DNA of 64,000 bases from Enterobacter hormaechei ATCC 49162 (GCF_001875655.1 NZ_MKEQ01000002.1:806001-870000), one strand, 5' to 3'. Positions 21,401-31,022 are shown, numbered from the stretch's first letter. Numbers and translations are program-made. The notes: a model not told the origin generated them from the letters alone.

Positions 21401-23908
21401 CTGTACCGGTTACCGTGGTGCCGTCGGCAGAGATCACCACATTTTCCGGTGCCAGCGGTGGCGTGCTGTCTGGCGCGTCGGCAAAGCCAGACGGACTGGT
21501 GTTGCCGCTGCCGTCAGTGGCCGTCACTTCAAGGGCTTCACCGTTGGTCTGGGCGGGCGAAATCGGGATGGTAAAGGTGCCGTCCGGGCCAGCGGTGTCC
21601 TGGCCGATGATCGTACCGTCCGGCGCTTTAATGATAATCGTGCTGTTTGGCTCGGCGGTTCCGCTGACGCTTGCCCCGTCGTCCGCCACCACCAGGTTGC
21701 CCGGTGCGGCAGGCGGGGTGATATCCGCGGCGTTAACCAGCGCCGGTGAACTCTGGTTGCCTGCGGCATCGGAGGCGACCACGGAGATAATCTCGCCGTT
21801 GGTCTGCGCAGGGTTCAGGTTGGCGACATAGTTGCCGTTGCTGTCGGCAGTCGCGGTGCCGATTTGCAGCCCGGCATTGTTGGTGATGACGATTGTGCTG
21901 CCCGGCTCGGCGGTACCGGTGATCTGGGTGCCTGTGGAGTTGAGCGTCGCCTCCGGCATGTCTGGCGGCGTAAGATCGACGGTAAAGTTGATCGGCTGAG
22001 ACAGGCCGCTCTGGTTGCCGCCGCATCGGTTTCCCGCAGGGTAATCGAGTGTGCGCCTTCTGCCAGCGGCGATGTCGGCGTGATGCTCCAGGTGCCGTTC
22101 GGCAGAACGGTGGTCGTCCCGATAACAGCGCCGTTATCGTAAACCGTGATCGTACTGCCCGGTTCGCCTCTGCCCGTCAGACGCGGCTCGGAGGCATCGG
22201 TAAACTGCCCGGCACCGATCGCCCCTTTCAGTACGCCCGTATCGTCGTTAATGATAAACCCGGCAGGCGTTTGCGGCGCGGTGACATCTACCGTGACGGT
22301 AAAGACCGGCGAGGCCGGGCCGGTGTTACCGGCGACGTCGGTAGCGCGCACGGTAAGCTGGTGGCTGCCTTCGCTCAGGTTCACCGACGGCGTAAAGCTC
22401 CAGCTACCGTTACTGCCCACAACTGCGGTGCCAATGGCAATGCCGTTATCATAGATTGTGACCGTCGAGCCTGCTTCCGCCGTGCCGGTGAGCTGTGGCC
22501 GCGGATCGTTGGTGCTGCTTCCGTTTCCGAGCGTGCCGGTGCCAGGCGCAACATCATCATTGATGCTGACGATCGCTGGCGCGCCGGGCGCGACGGTATC
22601 AACCACAAAGGTTACCGCCGTGGACGCCGGGCTGGTATTGCCTGCGGCATCGGTCGCGGTGGTGGTAATGGCGTGGTTGCCTTCAGACAGGTTGGTCGAC
22701 GGTGTAAAGCTCCATTTCCCGGTGGCATCGGCTGTGGTGGTGCCAATCGGTTTCCCGTTGTCATAGAAGGTAATGACGGTGCCAGCTTCACTGATGCCGC
22801 TGAACGTCGGGCGGGCATCGTCCGTGCGTTGTCCGTTGCTCAGCGGGCCTGTTTCGGTGCCCACGTTATCATTGACGGTGACAATCTCGGGTGCATCCGG
22901 CGAGGTTGAATCGGGTGCCGTGACCTGAACGCCCGGGCTGGTATTGCCGGACGGATCGGTGGCGGTCGCGGTGATCTGTTCCCCGTTGGTGAGCGGCGTA
23001 CCCAAATCAATGGTAAATTTCCCGTCGCTGTCCGCCTTGCCCGTTCCGATGGTGTTGCCATCGGCATCTTTCAGGGTCACGGTGCTGCCCGGCTCAGCGG
23101 TACCGGTGACGGTTTTGCCGTCAGGTGAAACTTCCAGATTGGCGGGTGCATCCGGCGCGGTTAAATCCGGTGCCGTGACCTGACCGCCCTGGCTGGTATT
23201 GCCGGACGGATCGGTGGCGGTCGCGGTGATCTGTTCCCCGTTGGTGAGCGGCGTACCCAGATCAATGGTAAATTTCCCGTCGTTGCCCGCCTTGCCCGTT
23301 CCGATGGTGTTGCCATCGGCATCTTTCAGGGTAATCGTGCTGCCCGGCTCAGCCGTACCGGTGACGGTTTTGCCGTCAGGCGAGACCTGTAAATTAGTCG
23401 GGGCATCCGGAGGCGTGGTATCAGGCCCGGAAGGATTTCCCGGGTTGCCGGGATTCGGGCTGTTGTTATCGTCATCTCCGCCACCTCCACCGCCGGTTCC
23501 CGCCGCGATGGCAATCCCACCGGCGACGGCCAGGCCACCCAGCACCCAGGGCCATGCTGCGGCACCGCCGGTATCGCTCCCTGACGCCGCCAGTAATGCA
23601 TCCGTGGAGGCGATGGATTCATAGGTGGCGGCACCGGTTGGATCTTCAATCCACCACAGCGCTCCGTCACTCTCCTCAAGCACCAGCTGGCTTACGCCCT
23701 GCGCATCAGTGACGTAGAAATTCTTGAGGGTAATCACTTCGCCCGAGTGGAGGGTAATCACCAGATCGTTTCCGCTGCGGGAGTAATCTGAGATGTCGGC
23801 GCGATCCACGTTAAGTTTAACGATGGAGGAGTGATCGAGAGTTATCTGTGTCCCTTCCGTGGTTGTTTCCACGCCAGTTAATTTAGATATAACAGATATT
23901 TGGCTCAT
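12486..23908 (-). pseudogene. bapA: BapA-like giant repeat adhesin/biofilm protein, interrupted by a one-base frameshift
   Basis: Restoring one base gives a protein of about 3807 residues, close to Salmonella BapA (about 3800). Order: Bap prefix-like domain (1-110); hydrophobic segment ending in IAIAAG and a Gly/Asp-rich linker (about 117-155); 28 Ig-like repeats by my count, 20 of about 100 residues (APVITxxxDDVG...DTTPTLxGTAEPG...) and 8 of about 85; a C-terminal region with VCBS-like segments (VYSVASVSEST, TASLTIDM); and a type I export signal ending in VNQQHIIT. As written the frame breaks near 22018, where GCGGCGG-CAAC lacks one G (minus strand) compared with other repeats (GCGGCGGGCAAC). 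The result is an N-terminal 630-residue piece and a 3157-residue downstream frame. The product would be a secreted surface adhesin for aggregation and host attachment. A sequencing error is possible. Confidence 0.88.
22917..23426. repeat. Two near-identical 255-bp tandem units inside bapA
   Basis: Units 22917-23171 and 23172-23426 encode the first two Ig-like repeats and differ at only a few positions, whereas the other repeats have diverged far more. They encode the repeated blocks SPDGKTVTGTAEPGST and KFTIDLGTPLTNGEQITATA. The 85-residue spacing keeps the frame on gain or loss of a unit. Confidence 0.85.
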
Positions 23909-24583
23909 ACAGTTATTACTCCAGCAGAGTTATTGTTTACGGCGTGTAAGACAAGGCCATCGTTTCTGAAGGGATGAGCGCGCTCCCGGCGAAAATACTG
24001 TTTAATAAACAGAATTTACCGTCACTTTCTTTAGCGCGTCCGATGCCCGCCAGGATTAAAAGTGGCAACCTCAGGGCAAAGCTAATTATTTACACAGGAA
24101 ACAGTTGTTTATTTATATATTTGCGATTTGTAAACCTTATTATTTGTGCAGGTATTAATTTATTTCGTGATGAAAATGATATAGCTATAAATATCTGAAT
24201 ATGCAAATTAAGTGTCTGTAAACCCTGCGCGGGGATTGCAGAGAAAATTAATTGATAGCGTGAATATATTTCGATAGCTATGAGCGCCGCGCCACAGGCG
24301 CGTTGGCGCAACGGCGGTACGGCCAGGCTAGCGGGAAAAGAGAGAGGAAAATAATACTGAAAACAGAGGTTTTATTAATAATTCCAGAAAGGGTTAATGG
24401 CTGCTTAATTGCGATTTAAGTTAGGGTAAAGTATCTGCTGTATGATATATTACAAAATATCTCATTAATAAAATATATTTTCAGATCCGGTTTATAGTCT
24501 GCTACGCATAAAAATAAACTGTCGACTTCACACATTTAATAAATAAAAAAGGCCGCAATTGTGGCCTTTCTGAGAGGGTAGGT
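23909..24583. other. AT-rich spacer upstream of bapA; no gene supported
   Basis: About 670 bases, markedly AT-richer than either side. It should hold the bapA promoter (minus strand) and a long leader, as expected of an H-NS-silenced adhesin. Short open frames on both strands here have no ribosome site or recognisable product. The right edge is the terminator at 24548-24569. Confidence 0.6.
24548..24569 (-). terminator. Rho-independent terminator of the small ORF
   Basis: On the minus strand AAAGGCC-ACAATTGC-GGCCTTT is followed by a T-rich tail. It starts about 15 bases after the stop codon of the small membrane peptide frame and ends that transcript before the bapA promoter region. Confidence 0.75.
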
Positions 24584-24667
24584 TTAGCCGAAGGAGATAA
24601 TGCCCGTTTCAATCAGTGCGGCGAGCGTCAGAAGAATAAAGAGGATAACAACTATGGGTCTGTACAT
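24584..24667 (-). CDS. Candidate 27-residue single-span membrane peptide
   Basis: A short frame coding for a peptide that starts MYRPIVVILFILLTLAALIE and ends TGIISFG: one hydrophobic helix with a basic N-terminal residue and a short polar tail, the layout of enterobacterial small membrane proteins such as YohP. A GGGATGGA ribosome-site-like stretch lies about 6 bases before this ATG; an upstream ATG at 24679 would add four residues (MENQ) but then lacks a properly spaced site. A hairpin terminator follows immediately. The peptide is not assigned to any named family; it could be a stress peptide or a type I toxin-like product. No antisense RNA gene is evident. Confidence 0.5.
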   Translation of the reverse strand: MYRPIVVILFILLTLAALIETGIISFG

Positions 24668-24725
24668 TTGATTTTCCATCCCTGTTTATCTTGCAATCCG
24701 TTTTACGTGCATCATTAATGATGAG

Positions 24726-24746
24726 GGTGCAGGCGATCCCTGCACC
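24726..24746. terminator. Hairpin downstream of the cupin gene
   Basis: GGTGCAGG-CGATC-CCTGCACC forms an 8-bp stem 29 bases beyond the cupin stop on the minus strand. No U-run follows on that strand, so it is more likely a 3'-end stabiliser or factor-dependent stop for the six-gene catabolic operon. Confidence 0.45.
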
Positions 24747-24774
24747 TCTATTTTGCGCCACTTTGCGCTAAAAA

Positions 24775-25950
24775 TCAGTTAGCTGCTGGCACTTTTTCTA
24801 TTTTTTCTCCGGCCCGACGAGCCGTGGCGGGCAGGATATCGGCATCCGCCACGTAGCCATCGGGATCGAGACAGCGATTGTATTCTCTCGCCTCGTGCAG
24901 AATCGTCTCGTCCCAGTAGAGGCGCTTACGCTGATCGCCACGGGTCGTCAGAATAAACTCCACATTGCCGTCAACCGCACGGTAGCTGCGCCAGCTGTTT
25001 GCCGGAATGGAGATCACCGAACGTTCCGGGGCGATAATACGCACTTCCTTGCCCGCTTCGTTCCAGGTTACCTCCAGCTGGCCTTTAAAGACCATGATCA
25101 CCTGAATATCCGGGCAGAGATGGCGACCGACAATGTGGTTATCGGCAAGACGCAGCCATTCGACGGAAAAACCGTGCGGGGCGGTGATGGCAGGGGCGGA
25201 ATTCCGATCCTGTGAAATGCCGAAACCGATGACCGGCGCAATTTCGCCGCCGTGTCCCGGCAGCACCGAATCCAGCAGACCCTGTGCTGACCAGCGGCGG
25301 TCATCGCCGGTTATCGCGCGCTGGCGCATCTCCTCAACGCTGTAGTCGCGCAGACCGGCAATGTATTCCTCTGACAACGGCGTCAGCAGCGTAGCGGGAT
25401 CGGGCGTGGGTTCCCCCACCTCCTGCGCAATCAGCATATTATCCTTGCTGAGATACATACCGTACTCGCTGGCGGCCGCGAGCACGGATGGGTGCCAGAT
25501 GATGCCGCCCGTGTTGTCCCCGCCGAGCACGGTAAACACCATGCCGCAGGTATCTTCTTTGCTGACGTTGGTGAAGCCGCGGAAGATCCAGGTCGGTATT
25601 GAGAGGATGGCAGGGGCGCTAAACTCCGCTTCATGCTCGCCGTGAGCACCCCAGCGAAAACGCCACGTCCCTTCGTGGATCAGGAACACTTCCGCCGTAA
25701 AATGCAGATGCAGGTTATTGGTCACCCCTTTTGGCATTGCCGCCGCGCCGATATTAAAGCCGTGCGGCTCGGGAATATTCACCACCTGCTCGGTAGATTG
25801 CGTGACGCCAGGGCCGATAAAGGAATAGTTTTGTTTGAGATGCGAACCGGGCAGCCTGCAATCAATAAACGCAAGATTGCAGGACACCATGTCCTCGGGG
25901 GCGATTAAGCGTGTCCGTGCCTGGCTCTGGGTAAGATGGATGGCTTTCAT
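24775..25950 (-). CDS. Bicupin protein of unknown function (catabolic operon)
   Basis: A 391-residue cytoplasmic protein with two cupin barrels. The first (about residues 75-165) has NLHLHFTAEVFLIHEG, giving His-X-His and Glu metal ligands; the second (about 265-350) has a degenerate site around VGRHLCPDIQVIMVFKGQLE. The layout resembles gentisate-dioxygenase-like or oxidative-decarboxylase bicupins, so an Fe- or Mn-dependent oxygenase or isomerase is possible. It is the last gene of the minus-strand operon MFS-HisD-SDR-hydrolase-aldolase-cupin. The second of two adjacent ATGs was chosen because AAGGAG then sits at 5-base spacing. The reaction is unknown. Confidence 0.75.
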   Translation of the reverse strand: MKAIHLTQSQARTRLIAPEDMVSCNLAFIDCRLPGSHLKQNYSFIGPGVTQSTEQVVNIPEPHGFNIGAAAMPKGVTNNLHLHFTAEVFLIHEGTWRFRWGAHGEHEAEFSAPAILSIPTWIFRGFTNVSKEDTCGMVFTVLGGDNTGGIIWHPSVLAAASEYGMYLSKDNMLIAQEVGEPTPDPATLLTPLSEEYIAGLRDYSVEEMRQRAITGDDRRWSAQGLLDSVLPGHGGEIAPVIGFGISQDRNSAPAITAPHGFSVEWLRLADNHIVGRHLCPDIQVIMVFKGQLEVTWNEAGKEVRIIAPERSVISIPANSWRSYRAVDGNVEFILTTRGDQRKRLYWDETILHEAREYNRCLDPDGYVADADILPATARRAGEKIEKVPAAN

Positions 25951-25961
25951 CATTTCTCCTT

Positions 25962-26774
25962 TTAATAACCGGACGCACCGGTGGAAGGGATGGCGGTGCC
26001 GCGGGCGAGGGCGATGGCTTCACGCGAGGCGCGGCCCAGCTGCATAACGTCGTTAGCGGGCGTGACAAACTGGAACCCCTGCGCAATACGCGCCGCGGCC
26101 GCCGCGCCGGAGGTACAGAAAATCCCGGCAATCTTCTGCTGCTGGCGGCAGCGGACAATCACCCGTTCGATGGCGGCAACCATTTCCGGATGCTGGGATT
26201 CGGCGCTGGCGCTGCCCGTCAGCGTCAGGGAGAGATCGTTGGGACCAATAAACACGCCGTCCAGTCCGTCGGTATCAAGGATGGCGTCAAGATTTTCCAG
26301 CCCCTCGCGGGTTTCGATCATCGCCAGCGTCAGGATCGCGTCGTTAGCGTGCTGCGGGTAATCGCTGCCGCCGTAGAGTAGACCTCTCGCCGGACCAAAG
26401 GAGCGAATACCCAGCGGCGGATAGCGACAGGCAGCGACAAAGCGACGGGCTTCTTCCGCGCTGGAGATCATCGGGCAGATGACGCCATAGGCTCCGGCGT
26501 CTAATACGCGCATGATGTGCGCCGGATCGTTATCGGCCACGCGGACCAGCGGCACGGCAGGCGTGGCCGATAGCGCCTGGAGCATCGTCAGCGCGCTGGC
26601 AAAATCAATCATGCCGTGCTGCAAATCGATGGTGACGGCGTCGTAACCCTGATGGCCCATAATTTCCGCGCTATAGCCAGACGGGATCGCCAGCCAGCCG
26701 TTAACGATCGGGGTATTTTCCCGACATGCGGTCTTTAGTGTGTTATTGCGCACTGTATGCACTCCGTTATCCAC
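25962..26774 (-). CDS. HpcH/HpaI-family class II aldolase
   Basis: A 270-residue TIM-barrel enzyme of the HpcH/HpaI (pyruvate-dependent aldolase/citrate lyase) family. Visible features are IDLQHGMID near residue 50 (the catalytic His loop), the substrate Arg region PLVRVAD near 76, metal ligand Glu in MIETREGLEN near 150, and Asp in GVFIGPNDLSLTL near 175. Relatives cleave 4-hydroxy-2-oxo acids to pyruvate plus an aldehyde, using Mg2+ or Co2+. Its place near the end of the operon suggests the final carbon-carbon cleavage. The ATG overlaps the preceding hydrolase gene by 40 bases; GTG starts at 26762 or 26753 would shorten the overlap. Confidence 0.88.
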   Translation of the reverse strand: MDNGVHTVRNNTLKTACRENTPIVNGWLAIPSGYSAEIMGHQGYDAVTIDLQHGMIDFASALTMLQALSATPAVPLVRVADNDPAHIMRVLDAGAYGVICPMISSAEEARRFVAACRYPPLGIRSFGPARGLLYGGSDYPQHANDAILTLAMIETREGLENLDAILDTDGLDGVFIGPNDLSLTLTGSASAESQHPEMVAAIERVIVRCRQQQKIAGIFCTSGAAAAARIAQGFQFVTPANDVMQLGRASREAIALARGTAIPSTGASGY

Positions 26775-27478
26775 TGACGCAGCAGCGGCGCGACCTCATC
26801 CGGGGTTTCCAGCGGAATAAAATGTCCGCCCGTCTCCACCGTATGCCAGGTCACGTTCGCGTTGCCTGCTGCCAGCACGTGGTGATGATGGGGCGTGCAG
26901 ATAACGTCCTGCGCGCCGTTAAGAAGTAATGTGGGGCAGGCGAGGGCGTTAAACGCTGCCCGGTTATCCTGCCGGTGAATGGCCATCTCCGTTTGCTCCG
27001 CAAAGGTCTCGATGCCGCACGCCTGCGCCATTCGGCAAATAATCTCTTGCAGGAACCGATCGGAGAGACGTGACGGGGCGACATAGCGTTGCCACAGCGA
27101 GGAGACCAGCCAGTCGGCCAGGCCCCGCGCCTGTGCGGTGCGTACCGCTTCCCGGCGTGAAGCCAGGGTATCTGGCGCAACGGGCAACGGATTAACGGAA
27201 ATCAGCGTCAGCCCGTTCACTCTTTCTGGCGCGTCGGCGGCGATTTGCAGCGCGACAATCGCGCCGAGCGAAAAGCCCGCCAGCAGAAAGCGCGGTGGCA
27301 GCATGCTCAGCAGCCGCTGCGACGCCTGCGGCGCGGACTCTGCCCCCGTCAGCGTGATGCACAGCACCGCCGAGACGTTCAGCCGTTCAATGACGGGCTG
27401 CCAGAGCCGGGCGTTACAGAGCGTGCCACCAAGCAGCACCAGCGGCAGGTCGGTATTGTCCAGAAGCGGATATTCCAT
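26735..27478 (-). CDS. Alpha/beta-hydrolase family protein
   Basis: A 247-residue alpha/beta hydrolase. The oxyanion-hole region is LLGGTLCNARLW, the nucleophile elbow is GFSLGA near residue 90, the acidic residue lies in LLNGAQDVIC near 195, and the catalytic His in ETGGHFIPLE near 223, so the triad is complete. The fold covers lactonases, esterases and carbon-carbon hydrolases; here it probably opens a lactone or ester in the pathway. The start at 27478 is preceded by GAGGGG; an upstream GTG overlaps the SDR stop. It belongs to the minus-strand operon. Confidence 0.85.
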   Translation of the reverse strand: MEYPLLDNTDLPLVLLGGTLCNARLWQPVIERLNVSAVLCITLTGAESAPQASQRLLSMLPPRFLLAGFSLGAIVALQIAADAPERVNGLTLISVNPLPVAPDTLASRREAVRTAQARGLADWLVSSLWQRYVAPSRLSDRFLQEIICRMAQACGIETFAEQTEMAIHRQDNRAAFNALACPTLLLNGAQDVICTPHHHHVLAAGNANVTWHTVETGGHFIPLETPDEVAPLLRQWITECIQCAITH

Positions 27479-27486
27479 CGTACCCC

Positions 27487-28251
27487 TCACGTTGCCGTCC
27501 AGCCGCCGTCAACCATCAGGGCGCTGCCGGTGATCAGCCCGGCGGCATCCGAGGCGAGGAACACCACCGGCCCCATAATGTCCTCCAGCGTGCCTGGCCG
27601 GCGCAGTTTGATGTTGTCCAGCACGTAGCGGCGAAATGCCGGGTCGGCAAGCGACGCGCGCGTCAGGTCGGTTTCAATGAAGGTCGGGCACAGCGTATTG
27701 ACGCGGATCCCCGCGTCGCCCAGCTCCAGCGCCATCGTTCGGGTTAACCCTTCAAGCGCGAATTTGGAGGCACAGTACACGCTACGCTCGGGGCCACCAA
27801 CGTGTCCCATTTGCGATGAGATGTGAATAATCGATCCCTCCTTACCGCCCGCGCGCATGTTGCGCGCCACGCGCTGGCTGATAAAAAAGGTGGCGCGCAG
27901 ATTGAGCGCCATCACCGCATCAAAATTTTCCTCACTGACCTCAAGGAAAGGCTGGTGGCGGGCCAGCCCGGCGCTGTTAACCAGAATGTCGAATTCCGGC
28001 AAGGTGGCCAGCACACGCTCCACATCATCGGTGAGGGTAATATCCAGTACCACCGGATGGAGAGAGAGCTGGTGCGCCGCAGCCAGCGCCACCGCGCCGT
28101 CCAGCGCGTCACGGTGCCGGGCGGCAATCCATACCTCTGCGCCCGCCTGTGCGAGGGCGACGGCGGCAGCAAAGCCAATTCCTTTTGACCCGCCGGTCAC
28201 CAGCGCGCGTTTGCCGTGCAGGGTGAAAGACGGCGTTTGCAAAAGCGTCAT
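27487..28251 (-). CDS. Classical SDR-family oxidoreductase
   Basis: A 254-residue classical short-chain dehydrogenase with all motifs: cofactor TGGSKGIG near residue 19, NSAG near 92, catalytic Ser in HISSQMG near 143, and YCASK near 157. The C-terminus carries the usual GSALMVDGGW. The Arg of AARHRD after beta-2 suggests NADP(H) preference, though this is uncertain. Family members act on sugar acids, keto acids or secondary alcohols. It lies three bases downstream of the HisD-like gene and just before the hydrolase, so the steps are co-expressed. Confidence 0.92.
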   Translation of the reverse strand: MTLLQTPSFTLHGKRALVTGGSKGIGFAAAVALAQAGAEVWIAARHRDALDGAVALAAAHQLSLHPVVLDITLTDDVERVLATLPEFDILVNSAGLARHQPFLEVSEENFDAVMALNLRATFFISQRVARNMRAGGKEGSIIHISSQMGHVGGPERSVYCASKFALEGLTRTMALELGDAGIRVNTLCPTFIETDLTRASLADPAFRRYVLDNIKLRRPGTLEDIMGPVVFLASDAAGLITGSALMVDGGWTAT

Positions 28252-28254
28252 GGC

Positions 28255-29577
28255 TTACACCTTTTCCCTGACCGGGGCAGGTGTCGCGTAAGGAACCTCC
28301 GTCTTGCCATAACGACGCACGCGAATATTGGCCTGCTCGGCGTGTCCGGCGAACCCTTCCAGCAGCGACAGGCGCGAACAATAGCTGCCGATTTCGGCGG
28401 TCGCCTCGTCGCTAAGGACTTTCTGGAAGGTGCAGGTTTTCATGAATTTGCCAACCCACAGCCCGCCGGTATAGCGCGCGGCTTTTTGCGTGGGCAGCGT
28501 GTGGTTGGTGCCGATCACCTTATCGCCATAGGCCACGTTGGTACGCGGGCCAAGGAACAGCGCGCCGTAGTTGGTCAGGTTAGCCAGGAACCAGTCGTCC
28601 CGGTCGGTCATCACCTGAACGTGCTCGGAAGCAATGCGATCCGCCTCCAGCAGCATCTCTTCGTAGCTGTCGCAGACGATGATTTCGCCATAGTCCCGCC
28701 AGGACTGGCGGGCGATGTCGGCGGTAGGGAGTTTTTCCAGCAGTCGCTCCACTTCGCTAAGCGTCTCGTTGGCAAGCGAAAGCGAGTTCGTCAGCAGGAT
28801 AGCGGGCGTAGTGACGCCGTGTTCGGCCTGGCCCAGCAGATCCGTGGCGCATATTTCCGCGTCAACGGTGTCATCGGCAATCACCAGCGTTTCCGTTGGT
28901 CCGGCAAACAAGTCGATACCTACGCGGCCAAACAGCTGACGTTTAGCCTCTGCGACAAACGCGTTACCGGGGCCGACGAGCATGTCCACCGGGGCCAGTG
29001 AGTCGGTGCCCAGCGCCATGGCGCCTATTGCCTGAATGCCGCCGAGGGCATAGATTTCCGTTGCGCCAGCCATTTTTTGCGCCGCGACAATCGCCGGGGC
29101 GGGCTGACCGTTAAACGGCGGGGCACAGCTGATAATTCTTGAACACCCCGCCACGCTGGCGGTAATGATCGACATATGTGCGGAGGCGAGCAGGGGATAT
29201 TTTCCGCCCGGGACATAGCACCCGACGGCGTTAATCGGAATATTTTTATGCCCGAGGATCACGCCGGGGCGCGTTTCAATTTCCAGATCCCGCAGACACG
29301 CTTTTTGCGCGCGGGCAAAATTCGCCACCTGCTGCTGGGCGAATTCAATATCCTGAATATCCTGGCGGCTTAACTGTTTAATACAGCGGTCGATCTCTGC
29401 GGGCGAAAGGCGATAATCCTGCCGGTCATAGCGATCGAATTTAATGGATAATTCCCGGATGGCTTTATTGCCGCGCTTTTCAATATCCGCAAGTATGTGC
29501 TCAACCGTTTCTCTTATTTGCTGGTTGGCCTGCTGGCGTTCTTCGGTAGATTTACCGGTTTTTAATTTAAACGACAC
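28255..29577 (-). CDS. Histidinol dehydrogenase-family oxidoreductase, paralogue 1 (catabolic)
   Basis: A 440-residue HisD-superfamily protein. Zinc-ligand and catalytic positions are conserved: GQAEHG near residue 250, ASEHVQV near 320, GTNHTLPT near 358, and the C-terminal His in FAGHAEQ near 420. Histidinol dehydrogenase oxidises a primary alcohol to an acid in two NAD-dependent steps; relatives such as sulfopropanediol dehydrogenase (HpsN) do the same on non-histidine substrates. The catabolic surroundings, with no other his genes nearby and a second copy at 34488, argue against histidine biosynthesis. An alcohol-to-carboxylate oxidation is the likely role; the substrate is unknown. Confidence 0.88.
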   Translation of the reverse strand: MSFKLKTGKSTEERQQANQQIRETVEHILADIEKRGNKAIRELSIKFDRYDRQDYRLSPAEIDRCIKQLSRQDIQDIEFAQQQVANFARAQKACLRDLEIETRPGVILGHKNIPINAVGCYVPGGKYPLLASAHMSIITASVAGCSRIISCAPPFNGQPAPAIVAAQKMAGATEIYALGGIQAIGAMALGTDSLAPVDMLVGPGNAFVAEAKRQLFGRVGIDLFAGPTETLVIADDTVDAEICATDLLGQAEHGVTTPAILLTNSLSLANETLSEVERLLEKLPTADIARQSWRDYGEIIVCDSYEEMLLEADRIASEHVQVMTDRDDWFLANLTNYGALFLGPRTNVAYGDKVIGTNHTLPTQKAARYTGGLWVGKFMKTCTFQKVLSDEATAEIGSYCSRLSLLEGFAGHAEQANIRVRRYGKTEVPYATPAPVREKV

Positions 29578-29652
29578 ACGCTTCTCCTTACCTTTTTCAG
29601 ATGTCAGATGCCCTCCCGGCGAGCCGGGAAAGATTATTCACTTCAGACCGGG

Positions 29653-30891
29653 TTATTGATCCGGCGCGGCGGCGTACGCACCGTTTTTTAATAATTGGGA
29701 AGAGGTTTGCGCCTTGCGGGCATAGATCCAGCGCGCGGACAGCGGCGTGGCAATGGCGGCTACAACCGACAGGGCGGCAATTAAGAGATAACCGGACGAC
29801 AGGTTAATATGTTGCATCATCACGCCCATCATCACCGGCCCGGCAAACATGCCGCAGGAATAGATGGTCTGGAATAATCCCATCCGCGTGGATTGCTCGT
29901 CGGCGGTGGTATTGACCACGCTGAGCGACATAAACGCGGCAAACGCCATACCGAACGAAAAGCCTGCCAGCGCCTGCCACAGATAAATGACATACATATT
30001 GCTGGTGAAGGGGATGCCGAAGGTGGAGATCACCTGTAAGGCGATGCCGAGTACGGCGGTTTTGACCAGCCCAAGGCGCTGATAAAACACCGAGCTGCAC
30101 AGGGCGATGGCCAGCCCGTAAAACAGAAGATGAATGTTACCCAGCACCGCGAGGATCCCCGCCCGGGCGCCAAGCTGCTCCGCATAGACCGGCGTCAGCG
30201 TGTCGCGGGTGGCAAAGGGCACCAGAATCACGACGGTTGCCAGAATGCCAATCAGCCAGACGGAACGGTCGGCCAGCTGCTGGCGTGCCCCGGTAATGCA
30301 AGCTTTCAGCGTGGGGGCCTGCACCGGATCGTGCACGTCCTTAATGCGGGTCGTCAGGAATAACGCCACCAGCGCAGAGATGCACGAGACAAAAAAGGCG
30401 ATGTTGTTGGCGAAATAGTGAATCAGCACCGCGCCAATGCAATTGCCGAGAAAAACGCCGATGGGGCCAGCCAGCGCCAGCAGTGCGACGGCGGCCGGGG
30501 CTTCGCTGCGATCGAAGTAACGCATGAACAGAATGTTATACAGCACCCAGGTCGCCGCCGTGACGCCGTCAGCCGCTTTTGCCAGATACAGCGTAAGGGC
30601 GTTGGGTTCAAGCCAGGCAATCGGCCAGGCGATAATTGGCAGCAGCAGACCAATCTGGATAAAGATCCTGCGACTTTTCACCACGTCGGAAATAATGCCC
30701 AGCGGGAAGCGTATCAGAAGGGTTGCCAGCCCGGACGCGCCCATGATGATCCCCATGATCTGCGGCTCAATGCCCTGGTTGATCATCATGGGGGCCAGGA
30801 AGGCATCAATGCTGTGGATGCAGATGAAGAACAGGATGCTGATGATAAAAAAGAGCCGGGCTTCCCGACGGCGTAACAGTGCTCGAAACAT
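29653..30891 (-). CDS. MFS transporter, probable uptake permease of the catabolic locus
   Basis: A 412-residue major facilitator superfamily protein with about 12 hydrophobic segments and a conserved MFS loop motif near residue 70 (RFPLGIISDVVKSRR). It is the first gene of the minus-strand operon and faces the LacI-family regulator across a 308-bp control region with two operator-like palindromes. The start at 30891 has AGAGG at suitable spacing; a TTG 14 codons upstream is less likely. A short GC hairpin (29614-29629) lies between it and the HisD-like gene. It probably imports the unknown substrate; export cannot be excluded. Confidence 0.88.
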   Translation of the reverse strand: MFRALLRRREARLFFIISILFFICIHSIDAFLAPMMINQGIEPQIMGIIMGASGLATLLIRFPLGIISDVVKSRRIFIQIGLLLPIIAWPIAWLEPNALTLYLAKAADGVTAATWVLYNILFMRYFDRSEAPAAVALLALAGPIGVFLGNCIGAVLIHYFANNIAFFVSCISALVALFLTTRIKDVHDPVQAPTLKACITGARQQLADRSVWLIGILATVVILVPFATRDTLTPVYAEQLGARAGILAVLGNIHLLFYGLAIALCSSVFYQRLGLVKTAVLGIALQVISTFGIPFTSNMYVIYLWQALAGFSFGMAFAAFMSLSVVNTTADEQSTRMGLFQTIYSCGMFAGPVMMGVMMQHINLSSGYLLIAALSVVAAIATPLSARWIYARKAQTSSQLLKNGAYAAAPDQ

Positions 30892-31006
30892 GGTTTTGAA
30901 CCTCTTGAGAAGTAATGGGTTATAACCAGCCAAGTACGACGTTTACCGGTTCAATCCTTTGGGCGACTCCTGTTCTCTCCGGTACCATGACGGTATGAAA
31001 ACGTTC

Positions 31007-31022
31007 TTGCATACGTATTCAA
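31007..31022. promoter_or_regulatory. Operator-like palindrome 1 of the LacI-family regulator
   Basis: TTGCATACGTATTCAA is a 16-bp imperfect palindrome of LacI type, with one arm mismatch (TTGCAT versus TTGAAT). It lies in the MFS/LacI spacer, 116 bases upstream of the MFS start codon, and resembles the second site at 31097. Confidence 0.6.

Noticed and set aside
12486..23426. Regular DNA repeats that could suggest a CRISPR-like array
   Set aside because: Repeat units are 255-300 bp, coding and diverged, with no short identical repeats or spacers and no cas genes.
12729..23624. Many long plus-strand open frames (up to 608 codons) opposite bapA
   Set aside because: They are antisense shadows of the GC-rich Ig repeats, with Arg/Val/Ala-rich or periodic sequences, no ribosome sites and no family resemblance.
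23974..24198. 74-codon plus-strand frame in the AT-rich spacer
   Set aside because: No ribosome site, and it overlaps the expected bapA promoter region; its composition is that of non-coding AT-rich DNA.
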